Numbered from the stretch's first letter, positions 48,942-58,075 are shown. The stretch is DNA of 64,000 bases from a bacterium (GCA_030603495.1 JAUVXR010000007.1:1-64000), one strand, 5' to 3'. The notes: generated from the sequence alone by a model not told the origin. A program made the numbers and translations.

Positions 48942-50056
48942 GCGAGACCACGGTAGCCGGCCTGACAACCGAAGAGATGATCGTTAACGTGGGGCCGCAG
49001 CATCCCAGCACTCACGGTGTGCTGCGCTTTGTTGTGACCCTGGACGGCGAGAGAGTCAACGAGTGCGTCTCTCATATCGGCTACCTGCACAGCTCGTTGG
49101 AGAAGATTGCCGAGACGCTGCGCTATGAGCAATATATCACCAACACCGACCGCTTCGATTATCTCAACGGCCTGGGCAACGAACTGTGCTACGTCCAGGC
49201 CGTGGAGAAGCTGCTGGGCATTGAGCCGCCGCTCCGCACCAGGTTCATCCGCACGGTGATGGCCGAGCTTAAGCGCATATCCAGCCATCTGGTCTATCTG
49301 GGCTGTTACGGTAATGACATCGGCGCCGTCACCATATTCCTGCACGCCTTCCGCGAGCGTGAACTGCTGATGGATATATTCGAGGCAGTGACCGGGGGGC
49401 GGCTGCTGTATAACTACTTGCGCATCGGCGGGCTCCGCAACGACCTGCCCACCGGCTTTGGGGATCAGGTGCACAGGTTCCTAGACCACTTCCCCCGGCG
49501 CCTGACAGAGATGACCGACCTGCTTACCGAGAACCGTATCTTCATCGGCCGGACGCGGGGTGTGGGCATGCTCACCGCCGAACAGGCGCTCAGCTATGGC
49601 GTGACCGGCCCGTCACTACGGGGCTGCGGCGTGCCCTATGATCTGCGCAAGTTGCGACCGTATGCTGCCTATGACCAGGTCGAATTCGACATTCCCACAT
49701 TTCCTGAGGGCGATTGCCTGTCGCGGCATCTGGTACGCATGGAGGAGATGCGCCAGAGTCTGCGAATAGTGCGCCAGCTTCTGGACAAGATGCCCGACGG
49801 CGAAATACAGGCGGAGGTGCCGCGGCGCCTCAGGCCGGAGGCGGGCGAAGTTTACGAGCGGGTCGAGTCGCCGCGCGGCGAACTCGGTTGTTATCTGGTT
49901 AGCGATGGTAGTGACAAGCCCTACCGAATGCACTGGCGGGGCCCGTCATTCTATAACCTGCAGGTGCTGCCGGAAATGGTACGCGGGGGCCTGGTCGCTG
50001 ACTTCATTGCCACGCTCGGTAGCCTGGACCCAGTGGCCCCGGATATAGATCGGTAG
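48938..50056 (+). CDS. nuoD: NADH-quinone oxidoreductase subunit D
   Basis: 372 aa, the 49-kDa subunit that forms the quinone cavity with NuoB. NVGPQHPSTHGVLRFVVTLD, the opening HPSTHG loop with quinone-facing His; YLHSSLEKIAETLRYEQYI; and SPRGELGCYLVSDGSDKPYR with FYNLQVLPEMVRGGLVADF near the C-terminus. Related to NiFe hydrogenase large subunits but without their metal-binding Cys. The last residues lead into a cluster of palindromic repeats before nuoH. Confidence 0.96.
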   Translation: MSETTVAGLTTEEMIVNVGPQHPSTHGVLRFVVTLDGERVNECVSHIGYLHSSLEKIAETLRYEQYITNTDRFDYLNGLGNELCYVQAVEKLLGIEPPLRTRFIRTVMAELKRISSHLVYLGCYGNDIGAVTIFLHAFRERELLMDIFEAVTGGRLLYNYLRIGGLRNDLPTGFGDQVHRFLDHFPRRLTEMTDLLTENRIFIGRTRGVGMLTAEQALSYGVTGPSLRGCGVPYDLRKLRPYAAYDQVEFDIPTFPEGDCLSRHLVRMEEMRQSLRIVRQLLDKMPDGEIQAEVPRRLRPEAGEVYERVESPRGELGCYLVSDGSDKPYRMHWRGPSFYNLQVLPEMVRGGLVADFIATLGSLDPVAPDIDR

Positions 50057-50073
50057 GACAGGCACATAAGGGC

Positions 50074-50145
50074 GGTAGGACAGGCGTCTCGCCTGTCCAC
50101 CTTAAACCTTAAACCTTTGGCGACAGGCGCGACGCCTGTCGTACC
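50074..50145. repeat. Inverted pair of GACAGGCG repeats inside the nuo operon, copy 5
   Basis: Forward unit 50074-50098 (GGTAGGACAGGCGTCTCGCC...) and reverse unit 50119-50145 (GGCGACAGGCGCGACGCCTG...TACC), with a further partial copy at 50051-50064. The direct repeat CTTAAACCTTAAACCTT sits between them. The pair occupies nearly the whole nuoD-nuoH gap and ends 7 nt before the nuoH ATG, leaving no room for a ribosome binding site. Confidence 0.85.
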
Positions 50146-50152
50146 GAAACAA

Positions 50153-51253
50153 ATGGCAAACACAGTGGTGAAGACAATTCTGGATGTGATTCGCGTCTGG
50201 GCGGAAAACCTCGCCCGGCACTGGGGCATACCCCCTGTGTTTGTGAGCATCCTGGCGTGGATTGCCGCTTTTGTGTTCGTGATTGTACTGGTCCTGCTGA
50301 TGGTCCTGCTGGCCGTGTACCTGGAGCGCAAGGTCAGCGGCTATATCCAGTCGCGGCTGGGGCCGATGCGGGTGGGGCCGATCGGTCTGTTCCAGACACC
50401 GATGGACGCGCTGAAGATTCTGACCAAGGAAGACATTGTCCCCCGCGACGCCGACAAGATTATGCACACCATTGGGCCGGTCTTCTTCTTCGTCGTTGCG
50501 GTGGCAGGTTACGTGGTGATTCCGTGGGACCGAGGTGCGATCGCTGCCCGGGTAGTTGACCTGAACATCGGCGTCCTGTTGGTTATGGCTCTGTCTTCGT
50601 TGGGTCTGCTGGGGATTATGGTCGGCGGCTGGGGCTCGAATAACAAGTGGTCGCTGCTCGGCGCGATGCGCGCTGTGGCCCAGATGATCAGCTATGAAGT
50701 TGCCCTGCTGCTAGCGATTGTCTGCGTAGTTATGCAAGCCGGCTCGCTGTCACTGGCGGCGATAACTGCCGACCAGGGCGGCAGCCTCCTCCAGTGGAAT
50801 ATCCTGCGCTGGTGGATGTGGCCGGCGCTACTCCTGTATGTGATTGCATCCGCCGCTGAGTCTAAGCGCATTCCCTTTGACATCCCGGAGGCGGAAAGCG
50901 AGCTGGTCTCTGGATACCACACCGAATACTCGGGGATGAAGTTCGGCTTCTTCTTCCTGGGCGAGTACGCACATCTGTTTGTCATCGCACTCATCGGTAC
51001 GATACTGTTCTTGGGCGGCTGGCAGTCACCACTGCCCGGGTCCATCGCCGACTTTGTCCCTGGTTTCATCTGGCTGATGGCCAAGGCTCTTGCCATCATC
51101 ATCATAACGATGTGGGTTCGCTGGACGCTGCCCCGGTTGCGGGTTGACCAGCTTATGCAATTTGCCTGGAAGGGGCTCGTCCCGCTGGGCTTTGTCGCGA
51201 TTCTGGTAACTGGGCTGGCCGTTGCTCTGGGACTGGGTGGAGGGGGAATATAG
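50153..51253 (+). CDS. nuoH: NADH-quinone oxidoreductase subunit H
   Basis: 366 aa, eight to nine TM helices, linking the quinone cavity to the proton pumps. AVYLERKVSGYIQSRLGPMR is the conserved loop; VGPIGLFQTPMDALKILTKE, SAAESKRIPFDIPEAESELV and GYHTEYSGMKFGFFFLGEYA are signature segments with the carboxylates of the E-channel. ATG 50153 was chosen because residues before it are translated palindromic repeat. Confidence 0.96.
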   Translation: MANTVVKTILDVIRVWAENLARHWGIPPVFVSILAWIAAFVFVIVLVLLMVLLAVYLERKVSGYIQSRLGPMRVGPIGLFQTPMDALKILTKEDIVPRDADKIMHTIGPVFFFVVAVAGYVVIPWDRGAIAARVVDLNIGVLLVMALSSLGLLGIMVGGWGSNNKWSLLGAMRAVAQMISYEVALLLAIVCVVMQAGSLSLAAITADQGGSLLQWNILRWWMWPALLLYVIASAAESKRIPFDIPEAESELVSGYHTEYSGMKFGFFFLGEYAHLFVIALIGTILFLGGWQSPLPGSIADFVPGFIWLMAKALAIIIITMWVRWTLPRLRVDQLMQFAWKGLVPLGFVAILVTGLAVALGLGGGGI

Positions 51254-51256
51254 CGG

Positions 51257-51733
51257 ATGTGGGGCTACGTGCGCGATATCTGGCAGGGCGCCAAGAGCAT
51301 CGTCGTGGGTCATATTGTGACTTTTCGCAACTTCTGGCGACCGAAGATCACCGACCGCTACCCCCACAGCGATGCAGGCAAGAATTGGCGGCCAGGGCCG
51401 GGTTACCGCGGTGGCTTTGCCCTGCTGAAAAGTGATGAAGAAGACCGAGAACTGCGCTGCACGGCTTGCATGAGCTGCGCGCGGGCCTGCCCGGTGGGTT
51501 GCATTCACATTGAGGGCGAAGGTAAGGGCAAAGAGCGCCATCCCGTGTCGTTTTACATAGACATGGGCTTGTGTGTCTATTGCCATCAGTGCGTAGAGGC
51601 CTGCCCCAAGGATGCGCTGACGATGACCGACGAGTACGAAATCTCCGGGACGAGCCGCGCAGTGCTGGTCCGTAATCTGGAGGAGCTTGTGGCTGCCGGT
51701 GAGGGCCGAACGGAGGTCTCACGAGTAGTATGA
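51257..51733 (+). CDS. nuoI: NADH-quinone oxidoreductase subunit I
   Basis: 158 aa ferredoxin-like subunit with two [4Fe-4S] clusters (N6a, N6b). Ligands: CTACMSCARACPVGCI and CVYCHQCVEACPKDAL. It passes electrons to N2 in NuoB. Three bases after nuoH; its stop overlaps nuoJ (ATGA). In complexes without NuoEFG, this is the likely docking area for the electron donor. Confidence 0.96.
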   Translation: MWGYVRDIWQGAKSIVVGHIVTFRNFWRPKITDRYPHSDAGKNWRPGPGYRGGFALLKSDEEDRELRCTACMSCARACPVGCIHIEGEGKGKERHPVSFYIDMGLCVYCHQCVEACPKDALTMTDEYEISGTSRAVLVRNLEELVAAGEGRTEVSRVV

Positions 51734-52314
51734 CTTGGGCGGACTGGTTTGACCAATTGGCCTTCTTCGTGGTAGCCGGGATTACTATTGTTGCCGCCGC
51801 CGGTGTGGTCTTTGTTCCCCGGATTATCCACGCCTGCCTTTGTCTACTGGTAGCGTTGATCGGCATCGCGGGACTATATGGGTTGATGGCGGCGCATCTG
51901 CTCCTGGCGATCCAGTTACTCGTCTACGCCGGCGGTATTGCCGTTCTGATTCTGTTTGCGATTATGCTGCTCCATCGGCGCAGCGATGGGGGAATTCTCG
52001 GCGGCACGCGCAACCTGATTATCGGGCTGCCTGCGACGGTCATCGTCTGGTTTGTGGTCGCAGCGGCGGTGATATTCAGCAAGTGGCACTATCTGCCGGG
52101 CGGCGGCACCGTCTCACCGCAAGCGGACAGTAACGTGCGCATCATTGGCGAATTGCTGCTCAGTCGGCATCTGCTGGCGTTTGAGCTGGTATCAGTGGTG
52201 ATGCTGATGGCACTGGTCGGTGCGATAATCATTGCTCGGGAGGATAGGTCAACAGACAGTGGCCAGCAAGTGGCTGGGCAGCAGACTGGGGAATCAGGAG
52301 GTAATGCGCAATGA
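51730..52314 (+). CDS. nuoJ: NADH-quinone oxidoreductase subunit J
   Basis: 194 aa membrane subunit. AFFVVAGITIVAAAGVVFVP, IHACLCLLVALIGIAGLYGL and LAIQLLVYAGGIAVLILFAI are TM helices, with the conserved 'Q-L-x-V-Y-x-G-x-I-x-V-L-x-x-F' of the pi-bulge helix, and a C-terminal VSVVMLMALVGAIIIAREDR. It overlaps nuoI and nuoK by 4 nt each. Confidence 0.94.
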   Translation: MTWADWFDQLAFFVVAGITIVAAAGVVFVPRIIHACLCLLVALIGIAGLYGLMAAHLLLAIQLLVYAGGIAVLILFAIMLLHRRSDGGILGGTRNLIIGLPATVIVWFVVAAAVIFSKWHYLPGGGTVSPQADSNVRIIGELLLSRHLLAFELVSVVMLMALVGAIIIAREDRSTDSGQQVAGQQTGESGGNAQ

Positions 52315-52637
52315 TTCTCCCCCCGGTCGGCCTGCTGCATTATCTGATACTGTCGGTCTGCCTGTTTTGCTTCGGGCTATTGGCGGTGATTACTCGTCGC
52401 CATGCGATCGGCATTCTCCTGGGCATCGAACTGATGCTCAATTCTGCCAACATCAACCTGGTCGCCTTCAGCCATTTCCTGAGTCCGCCCCATCCCGTGC
52501 TGGATGGTCAGGTCTTTGCCTTGATGGTCATCGCGCTGGCCGCCTGTGAAGCCGCGGTAGGGCTGGCGATTATTCTGCGCTTCTACCGCCAGACTACTGT
52601 GACCGATGTTGCCGATGCTAAGTTGCTCAAGTGGTAG
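52311..52637 (+). CDS. nuoK: NADH-quinone oxidoreductase subunit K
   Basis: 108 aa, MrpC-like, three TM helices. GLLHYLILSVCLFCFGLLAV, RRHAIGILLGIELMLNSANI (conserved Glu in TM2) and QVFALMVIALAACEAAVGLA (second Glu) provide half of a proton channel. Starts with ATGA overlap to nuoJ. Confidence 0.95.
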   Translation: MILPPVGLLHYLILSVCLFCFGLLAVITRRHAIGILLGIELMLNSANINLVAFSHFLSPPHPVLDGQVFALMVIALAACEAAVGLAIILRFYRQTTVTDVADAKLLKW

Positions 52638-52644
52638 CCGGCGT

Positions 52645-52669
52645 GGTAGGACAGGCGTCTCGCCTGTCC
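52645..52669 (+). repeat. GACAGGCG palindromic repeat, copy 6
   Basis: GGTAGGACAGGCGTCTCGCC continuing TGTCC, between nuoK and nuoL, within the operon. Single, forward-oriented. Confidence 0.85.
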
Positions 52670-52715
52670 CGGACCCGGTGGACGTAACGCCCATCGCACC
52701 GAAAGACAAACTGTT

Positions 52716-54782
52716 ATGCTAGAGCTTGCCTGGATCATACCGTTGCTGTCCTTCGCGGCCTGCGCGGTGCTGCTGTTCTTCGGCAGTACCCTGCAGCGGC
52801 GTATGGGTGAAGCCGTAGGGTGGATCAGCGTGGCCGGAATCGCCGCGGGAATCCCGCTGGCAGTTGGTAGTCTGGTCGAGTTGGCGCGCGGTGCTACTCC
52901 GGTGCACTATTCCTTCCTGTGGGCTCCGCTGGGCGTACGGCTGGGCGGAGCATCGTCGAATCTGCACTTCGGCTTGGCCGTAGACGCCCTGGCCGCCGTG
53001 ATGCTGGTGATGGTTACGGTGGTAGCTAGTTGCATTGTCGTGTACTCGATCGGCTACATGCACGGTGACAAGCGCTACAGCCGCTTCTTCGCGTATATGT
53101 CGCTCTTCACGGGCTCAATGCTGCTGCTAGTGCTGGCTGACAACTTCCTGGTCCTGTACGTGGGCTGGGAGCTGGTCGGGCTGTGCTCGTACCTGCTTAT
53201 CGGCTTCTGGTTCGAACGACGCTCAGCGGCCAATGCCGCCAAGAAGGCGTTCATCACGACGCGGATAGCCGATGTCGGCTTCGCTGTCGGCATATTGATG
53301 CTCTTCTCCTACGTGCCCAGTCTGAATTTCGCGGAAGTCTTTGCCGCGGCGAGAGCAGGATTGATTCCGGTCACCATCGTCGGAGTGGCGGCGGCATTCC
53401 TGTTTATCGGGGCGATGGGGAAGAGCGCCCAGTTTCCCCTGCACACCTGGCTGCCCGACGCCATGGAGGGCCCGACTCCGGTCAGCGCGCTCATTCACGC
53501 CGCCACAATGGTCGCCGCCGGCGTCTATATGGTCGCGCGGTTGTTCCCGCTCTTCATCATTTCGTTCGGTAGCGCGGTGCTTTGGGGGGTGCCGGCACTG
53601 CTCATTGTCGGCATAATCGGCCTGATAACGGCGCTAGTGGCCGCTACGCTGGGGCTAGTGCAGAGTGACATCAAGCGTGTGCTGGCCTACTCGACGATCT
53701 CTCAGCTTGGCTACATGATGGCAGCGTTGGGCATGGGCGTCGTTGGCTTTGCCGCCGCAGTTCTCCATCTAATTGTGCATGCCTTCTTCAAGGCTCTGCT
53801 GTTTATGTGTTCGGGGAGTGTCATTCACGGGTGCAACGGCGAGCAGGATATGAGGAATATGGGTGGGTTGGCCAAGCGGATGCCGGTGACCTACTGGACG
53901 ACGTGGGCGGGAGCATTGGCGCTGGCGGGGATCTTCCCGCTGGCCGGCTTCTGGAGCAAGGATCACATGATGGCGGCGGTCTGGGACCAGTCGCTCGCCC
54001 AGCCGGTCTACTGGATATTCTTCCTGGGCCTGGAGCTGGCGGCAATAATGACTGCCGCATACATCGGCCGGATGTGCTTCTTGACATTCGCGGGCACGGC
54101 CCGCAGCGAAGCAGCAGGAGAAGCGCACGAAAGCCCGGCCGTGATGACCGTGCCGCTGGTCATTCTGGCCACATTCACAGTGCTGCTGGGGATTGTGGGA
54201 ATGCAGTTCATCGGCGGGAACCTGTTCAACAGCTTCGTCAGCACGGAGATGCCTGGCAGCATGGCCGTGGCCGGGTTGCACGGACTGGCGCATGGCGAGC
54301 ACGGGTTCAACTGGGCAGTTGCAGGCATCTCAACTCTGATGGCGCTGAGTGGCCTGCTGATTTCCGCGGTCATCTACAAGTATCGCCTGGTTGACACCGG
54401 GTTGCTCAAGCGCTATCTCGCGCCGTGGTATAGAGCGGCGCTAAATCGCTATTATATTGATGATTTTTTCCAGGCCACGGTGGTGCGCGGTACGCTGGCA
54501 CTTGCCGAGGTCACCCGCATTTGCGATAAGTACATCATTGACGGTACAGTCAACGCTGTCGGCTGGGGCACGCGGGTCGTGGTTGCTACCGTTATCCGCC
54601 TGTTCGACGATTTCGTGATAGATGGTGCCATAAATGTGGGGGCTTGGGTCACCGGCTTTGTGGGTCGGACCAGCGCTCGCGCCGTTCATAATGGCGAGGT
54701 CCAGGAATACATCGCTGGCTTCGTCGTAATCGCAGCGGGGCTCGCGGGAATGGTCTACCTGGTGGTTATGTTGGGCTGGTAA
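52716..54782 (+). CDS. nuoL: NADH-quinone oxidoreductase subunit L
   Basis: 688 aa antiporter-like subunit, slightly long for the family. FVLYVGWELVGLCSYLLIGF holds the key Glu; MGKSAQFPLHTWLPDAMEGP the key Lys; ALIHAATMVAAGVYMVARLF and SDIKRVLAYSTISQLGYMMA the central helices; FPLAGFWSKDHMMAAVW the second-channel Lys. The lateral helix/C-terminus seems duplicated: YIIDGTVNAVGWGTR recurs as FVIDGAINVGAWVTG. The start has no ribosome site and follows AAACTGTT. Confidence 0.95.
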   Translation: MLELAWIIPLLSFAACAVLLFFGSTLQRRMGEAVGWISVAGIAAGIPLAVGSLVELARGATPVHYSFLWAPLGVRLGGASSNLHFGLAVDALAAVMLVMVTVVASCIVVYSIGYMHGDKRYSRFFAYMSLFTGSMLLLVLADNFLVLYVGWELVGLCSYLLIGFWFERRSAANAAKKAFITTRIADVGFAVGILMLFSYVPSLNFAEVFAAARAGLIPVTIVGVAAAFLFIGAMGKSAQFPLHTWLPDAMEGPTPVSALIHAATMVAAGVYMVARLFPLFIISFGSAVLWGVPALLIVGIIGLITALVAATLGLVQSDIKRVLAYSTISQLGYMMAALGMGVVGFAAAVLHLIVHAFFKALLFMCSGSVIHGCNGEQDMRNMGGLAKRMPVTYWTTWAGALALAGIFPLAGFWSKDHMMAAVWDQSLAQPVYWIFFLGLELAAIMTAAYIGRMCFLTFAGTARSEAAGEAHESPAVMTVPLVILATFTVLLGIVGMQFIGGNLFNSFVSTEMPGSMAVAGLHGLAHGEHGFNWAVAGISTLMALSGLLISAVIYKYRLVDTGLLKRYLAPWYRAALNRYYIDDFFQATVVRGTLALAEVTRICDKYIIDGTVNAVGWGTRVVVATVIRLFDDFVIDGAINVGAWVTGFVGRTSARAVHNGEVQEYIAGFVVIAAGLAGMVYLVVMLGW

Positions 54783-54840
54783 GCTTGATGATGATATGTC
54801 GCACAACTGATAGCTCTGACCAAATGTTAAAGGATGGGCT

Positions 54841-56403
54841 GTGCTGATGCCTATACTTACTTTTCTCATCTTTGTACCGCTCGTCGGGGCGATTCTGATC
54901 CTCTTCATGGATAGGGCGAGGCACGGCTACGCGATTCGGTGGACCGCTACCGTCGCTTCGGCTGTGGCTTTCGTGTTGTCCCTGGGGGTCTGGGTGCTAT
55001 TTGAGCCGGCTATCTCCGGCCTGCAACTCAAAGAGTACGCCCGGTGGATTGACGCGCTGAATATTTTCTATCATCTGGGTATTGACGGCCTGAGTCTGCC
55101 GCTGATTGTGCTGACCACACTGCTTTCCCTGCTTTCGATAATCTACTCCTGGCGCATCACCGACCGGATCAAGGAGTATATGTTCTTCTTCCTGCTGCTG
55201 GAGACGGGGATGCTCGGCGTTTTCTGCGCGCTGGACTTCTTCCTATTCTACATATTCTGGGAGATCAGCCTGGTGCCCATGTTTTTCCTCATCGGCATCT
55301 GGGGCGGCCCCAACCGCCAGTACGCAGCCATCAAGTTCTTTATATATACCTTGATCGGCAGTCTGGCGATGCTGCTGGCCATCCTGGCTCTATACTTCGC
55401 CTCGACACCCCATACTTTCGACATGATTGAGTTGGCGAGGCAGCACCCGATGGCCGGTGCCGGCCTCCCCGCAGTGCTAGTTTTCTGGGGCTTGTTCCTG
55501 GGCTTCGCCATCAAGGTGCCGCTATTCCCGTTTCATACGTGGTTGCCTGATGCGCACGTCGAGGCCCCTACCGCCGGCAGTGTCATCCTGGCGGGCGTAC
55601 TGCTGAAGATGGGTACCTACGGCTTCATCCGCGTGAGCCTGCCCATTCTGCCCGAGGCCAGTCGTCAGTTTGCGTTATGGATCGCGATCCTGGCGCTGAT
55701 AAGCATCATCTACGGGGCGCTCTGCGCGATGGCGCAGAAGGACCTCAAGCGAATGATCGCCTACTCCAGCGTCAACCATATGGGCTACGTAATGCTGGGT
55801 ATCGCGGTATCGGTGGCGGCTGTGGGGCCCGGGGCGATCAGTGAGGCGGTTCACCACAGCCGTATCACCGCGCTCAACGGCGCGGTGCTTCAGATGGTGG
55901 CCCACGGGATCATCACCGGCGCGCTCTTCTTCCTGGTCGGTGTTATCTACGAGCGCACGCACCTACGCGACATTGATGCCTTTGGTGGACTGGCCCAGCG
56001 GATGCCGATATATGCCGGGCTGATGATGATGGCCTCGTTCGCCTCGCTGGGGCTGCCAGGATTGGCCGGATTCGTCGCCGAGTTCCTGGTCTTCCTGGGG
56101 GCATTCGGCATCTACAAGCTGATTACCGGGTTGGCCTTGCTCGGTGTAGCCGTAACCGCAGCATACTTCCTGTGGATGATCCAGCGCATCTTCCTGGGTG
56201 AGCTGCGGGAGCGCTGGCAGAATCTCCGCGATATGGATACCGGCGAACTGATCGCCGTTGTGCCCCTGGCCGCGCTGATGTTGGCAATTGGTCTCTATCC
56301 GTCGCCGATTCTGGCTATCATTGGTAGCGCCAGCACGGTACTGATAAACAACCTGGAGCAGTTCTATCAGATGACCGATGTGATCACCTTCTTCGGCGGA
56401 TAG
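54841..56403 (+). CDS. nuoM: NADH-quinone oxidoreductase subunit M
   Basis: 520 aa antiporter-like proton-pumping subunit. Conserved features: LFYIFWEISLVPMFFLIGIW (Glu on TM5), IKVPLFPFHTWLPDAHVEAP (Lys), KDLKRMIAYSSVNHMGYVML, LGLPGLAGFVAEFLVFLGAF. Start GTG 54841 has AAAGGA 6 nt upstream; ATG 54847 is the alternative. Separated from nuoL by 58 nt. Confidence 0.95.
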   Translation: MLMPILTFLIFVPLVGAILILFMDRARHGYAIRWTATVASAVAFVLSLGVWVLFEPAISGLQLKEYARWIDALNIFYHLGIDGLSLPLIVLTTLLSLLSIIYSWRITDRIKEYMFFFLLLETGMLGVFCALDFFLFYIFWEISLVPMFFLIGIWGGPNRQYAAIKFFIYTLIGSLAMLLAILALYFASTPHTFDMIELARQHPMAGAGLPAVLVFWGLFLGFAIKVPLFPFHTWLPDAHVEAPTAGSVILAGVLLKMGTYGFIRVSLPILPEASRQFALWIAILALISIIYGALCAMAQKDLKRMIAYSSVNHMGYVMLGIAVSVAAVGPGAISEAVHHSRITALNGAVLQMVAHGIITGALFFLVGVIYERTHLRDIDAFGGLAQRMPIYAGLMMMASFASLGLPGLAGFVAEFLVFLGAFGIYKLITGLALLGVAVTAAYFLWMIQRIFLGELRERWQNLRDMDTGELIAVVPLAALMLAIGLYPSPILAIIGSASTVLINNLEQFYQMTDVITFFGG

Positions 56404-56412
56404 GTAGGAGAC

Positions 56413-56508
56413 GGTACGACGGGCGTCCCGCCCGTCGCTTCCCGCCTTCGCGAGCCGTAGCCTGCTAGGGCAGGCGAGGGCTGGGACAGGCGAGACGCCT
56501 GTCCTACC
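56413..56508. repeat. GACAGGCG repeats in inverted orientation, copy 7
   Basis: Forward variant 56413-56437 (GGTACGACGGGCGTCCCGCC...), where the paired changes CAGG/CGGG and CCTG/CCCG keep the stem intact, and reverse unit 56484-56508 (GGACAGGCGAGACGCCTGTC plus CTACC). They flank 46 nt in the nuoM-nuoN gap. The compensatory substitution argues that the structure, not the sequence alone, matters. Confidence 0.85.
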
Positions 56509-56532
56509 GGAGATTGATGGCAGGAAACAGTT

Positions 56533-58050
56533 ATGCCTTATAGTAACCTGAGCGTATTTGCGCCTGAACTGAGCTTGTGTGGCCTGGCGATATTGGTGCT
56601 TGTGGCCGATCTGATCGTGCCGCGTGCGTGGCGGCGATTGCCTGCCGGGCTGGCGGCAGTGGGTCTGGTGGTACCGCTGTATTTCGTGGCCCGGCTCTGG
56701 CAGAAGGCGCCTCAGTCGGAGTTCATGGGTGCTTATGCGATTGACGGCTTGTCTGGCGCTTTCAAGATATTGCTGCTGGTGACCGGCTTCCTCGTTATCC
56801 TATTATCATTTGACTACCTGCGCAAGCTGCAGCGCGGTTACGGGGAGTACTTTGCCCTGCTGCTGTTCTCATTGACGGGTATGATGCTGCTTACCGGCGC
56901 GGCGGACCTAATTGTCATCTACCTGGCCTTTGAGATGATTAGCCTATCCTGCTACGTGCTAACCGGCTACATGAAGCGGGATCCCCGGTCCAACGAGGCA
57001 GCGCTGAAGTACTTCCTATACGGCGCTGCTGCCTCGGGTGTGATGCTCTACGGTATTTCGCTGCTGTATGGCCTGGGCGGCTCAACGCGTATTATAGACA
57101 TTGCCGCTCGATTCATGGCCTCTGGGCCGGCCGCGGCTGTCGCTGTGCAGCCAGCCTTCTTGCAGAGCGCGCTGGTCCAGGCGGGCGTGCCTGAGCTATA
57201 CGTGATGCGGCTGGCCGGGCTGATGATGCCGCTGGCGGTGGTGCTGGTCACGGTGGGATTGGGCTTTAAGATCGCGATGGTGCCGTTCCACGCGTGGGCG
57301 CCGGATGCGTACGAGGGTGCGCCCACACCCATCACCGCGTTCTTGTCGGTGGCGCCTAAAGTTGCCGGCTTTGCGCTGATTCTCCGCCTGCTGCTGGTGT
57401 GGTATCCGGAGCTGATGGGGCATTGGCCAGCGCTGCTGGCTTCGCTGGCGACGATTACCATGTTCGGCGGCAATCTGTGGGCGATCCGGCAGACCAACAT
57501 CAAGCGAATGTTAGCGTACTCGTCAATTGCCCATGCTGGCTACCTGCTCATTGGTGTGGTAGTGGCGGCCACGAATTCGATGGGTCTGCACGGAATTATC
57601 GTTTATCTTGTAGCCTACCTGTTTATGAACCTGGGCGCTTTTGCGATCGTTCTCCTGGTAGCGCGCAATATGGATGGCGAGGAAATCTCTGATTTCTCCG
57701 GACTGTACCACACGGCACCAGCGCTGGCAGCGGTGATGATCATCTTCCTGCTGTCGCTCACCGGGATTCCGCCCACCGCTGGCTTCCTGGGCAAGCTGTT
57801 CATTTTCGGGGCGGCTATTGGCAGCGGAGAGTGGGCGTGGCTGGCGGTAGTGGGTATCATAAACAGTGCGATCTCGCTCTATTACTATATGAACGTCGCC
57901 CGGGTGATGTACTTCGGTAAACCCGGCGAGCAGGTACTGACGGTGTGCCCGGCGGGTGTGGTGGTGGTGGCGGTGGTCTGTCTGCTGGGGACGCTGGGTC
58001 TCGGCTTGTTCCCCGGGCTCATCATCAAGCTCATCCAGCAATGCGTGTAG
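56533..58050 (+). CDS. nuoN: NADH-quinone oxidoreductase subunit N
   Basis: 505 aa, last antiporter-like subunit. LIVIYLAFEMISLSCYVLTG (Glu), FKIAMVPFHAWAPDAYEGAP (Lys), TNIKRMLAYSSIAHAGYLLI and LTGIPPTAGFLGKLFIFGAA are conserved. Completes the set A, B, C, D, H, I, J, K, L, M, N; no E, F or G gene is present on either side. Confidence 0.95.
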   Translation: MPYSNLSVFAPELSLCGLAILVLVADLIVPRAWRRLPAGLAAVGLVVPLYFVARLWQKAPQSEFMGAYAIDGLSGAFKILLLVTGFLVILLSFDYLRKLQRGYGEYFALLLFSLTGMMLLTGAADLIVIYLAFEMISLSCYVLTGYMKRDPRSNEAALKYFLYGAAASGVMLYGISLLYGLGGSTRIIDIAARFMASGPAAAVAVQPAFLQSALVQAGVPELYVMRLAGLMMPLAVVLVTVGLGFKIAMVPFHAWAPDAYEGAPTPITAFLSVAPKVAGFALILRLLLVWYPELMGHWPALLASLATITMFGGNLWAIRQTNIKRMLAYSSIAHAGYLLIGVVVAATNSMGLHGIIVYLVAYLFMNLGAFAIVLLVARNMDGEEISDFSGLYHTAPALAAVMIIFLLSLTGIPPTAGFLGKLFIFGAAIGSGEWAWLAVVGIINSAISLYYYMNVARVMYFGKPGEQVLTVCPAGVVVVAVVCLLGTLGLGLFPGLIIKLIQQCV

Positions 58051-58075
58051 CAGAGCGTGACGCTGCGAACATTCT

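Noticed and set aside
2698-56508. CRISPR array from repeated palindromes
   Set aside because: Copies are single or paired, kilobases apart, without regular spacers, and no cas gene is present.
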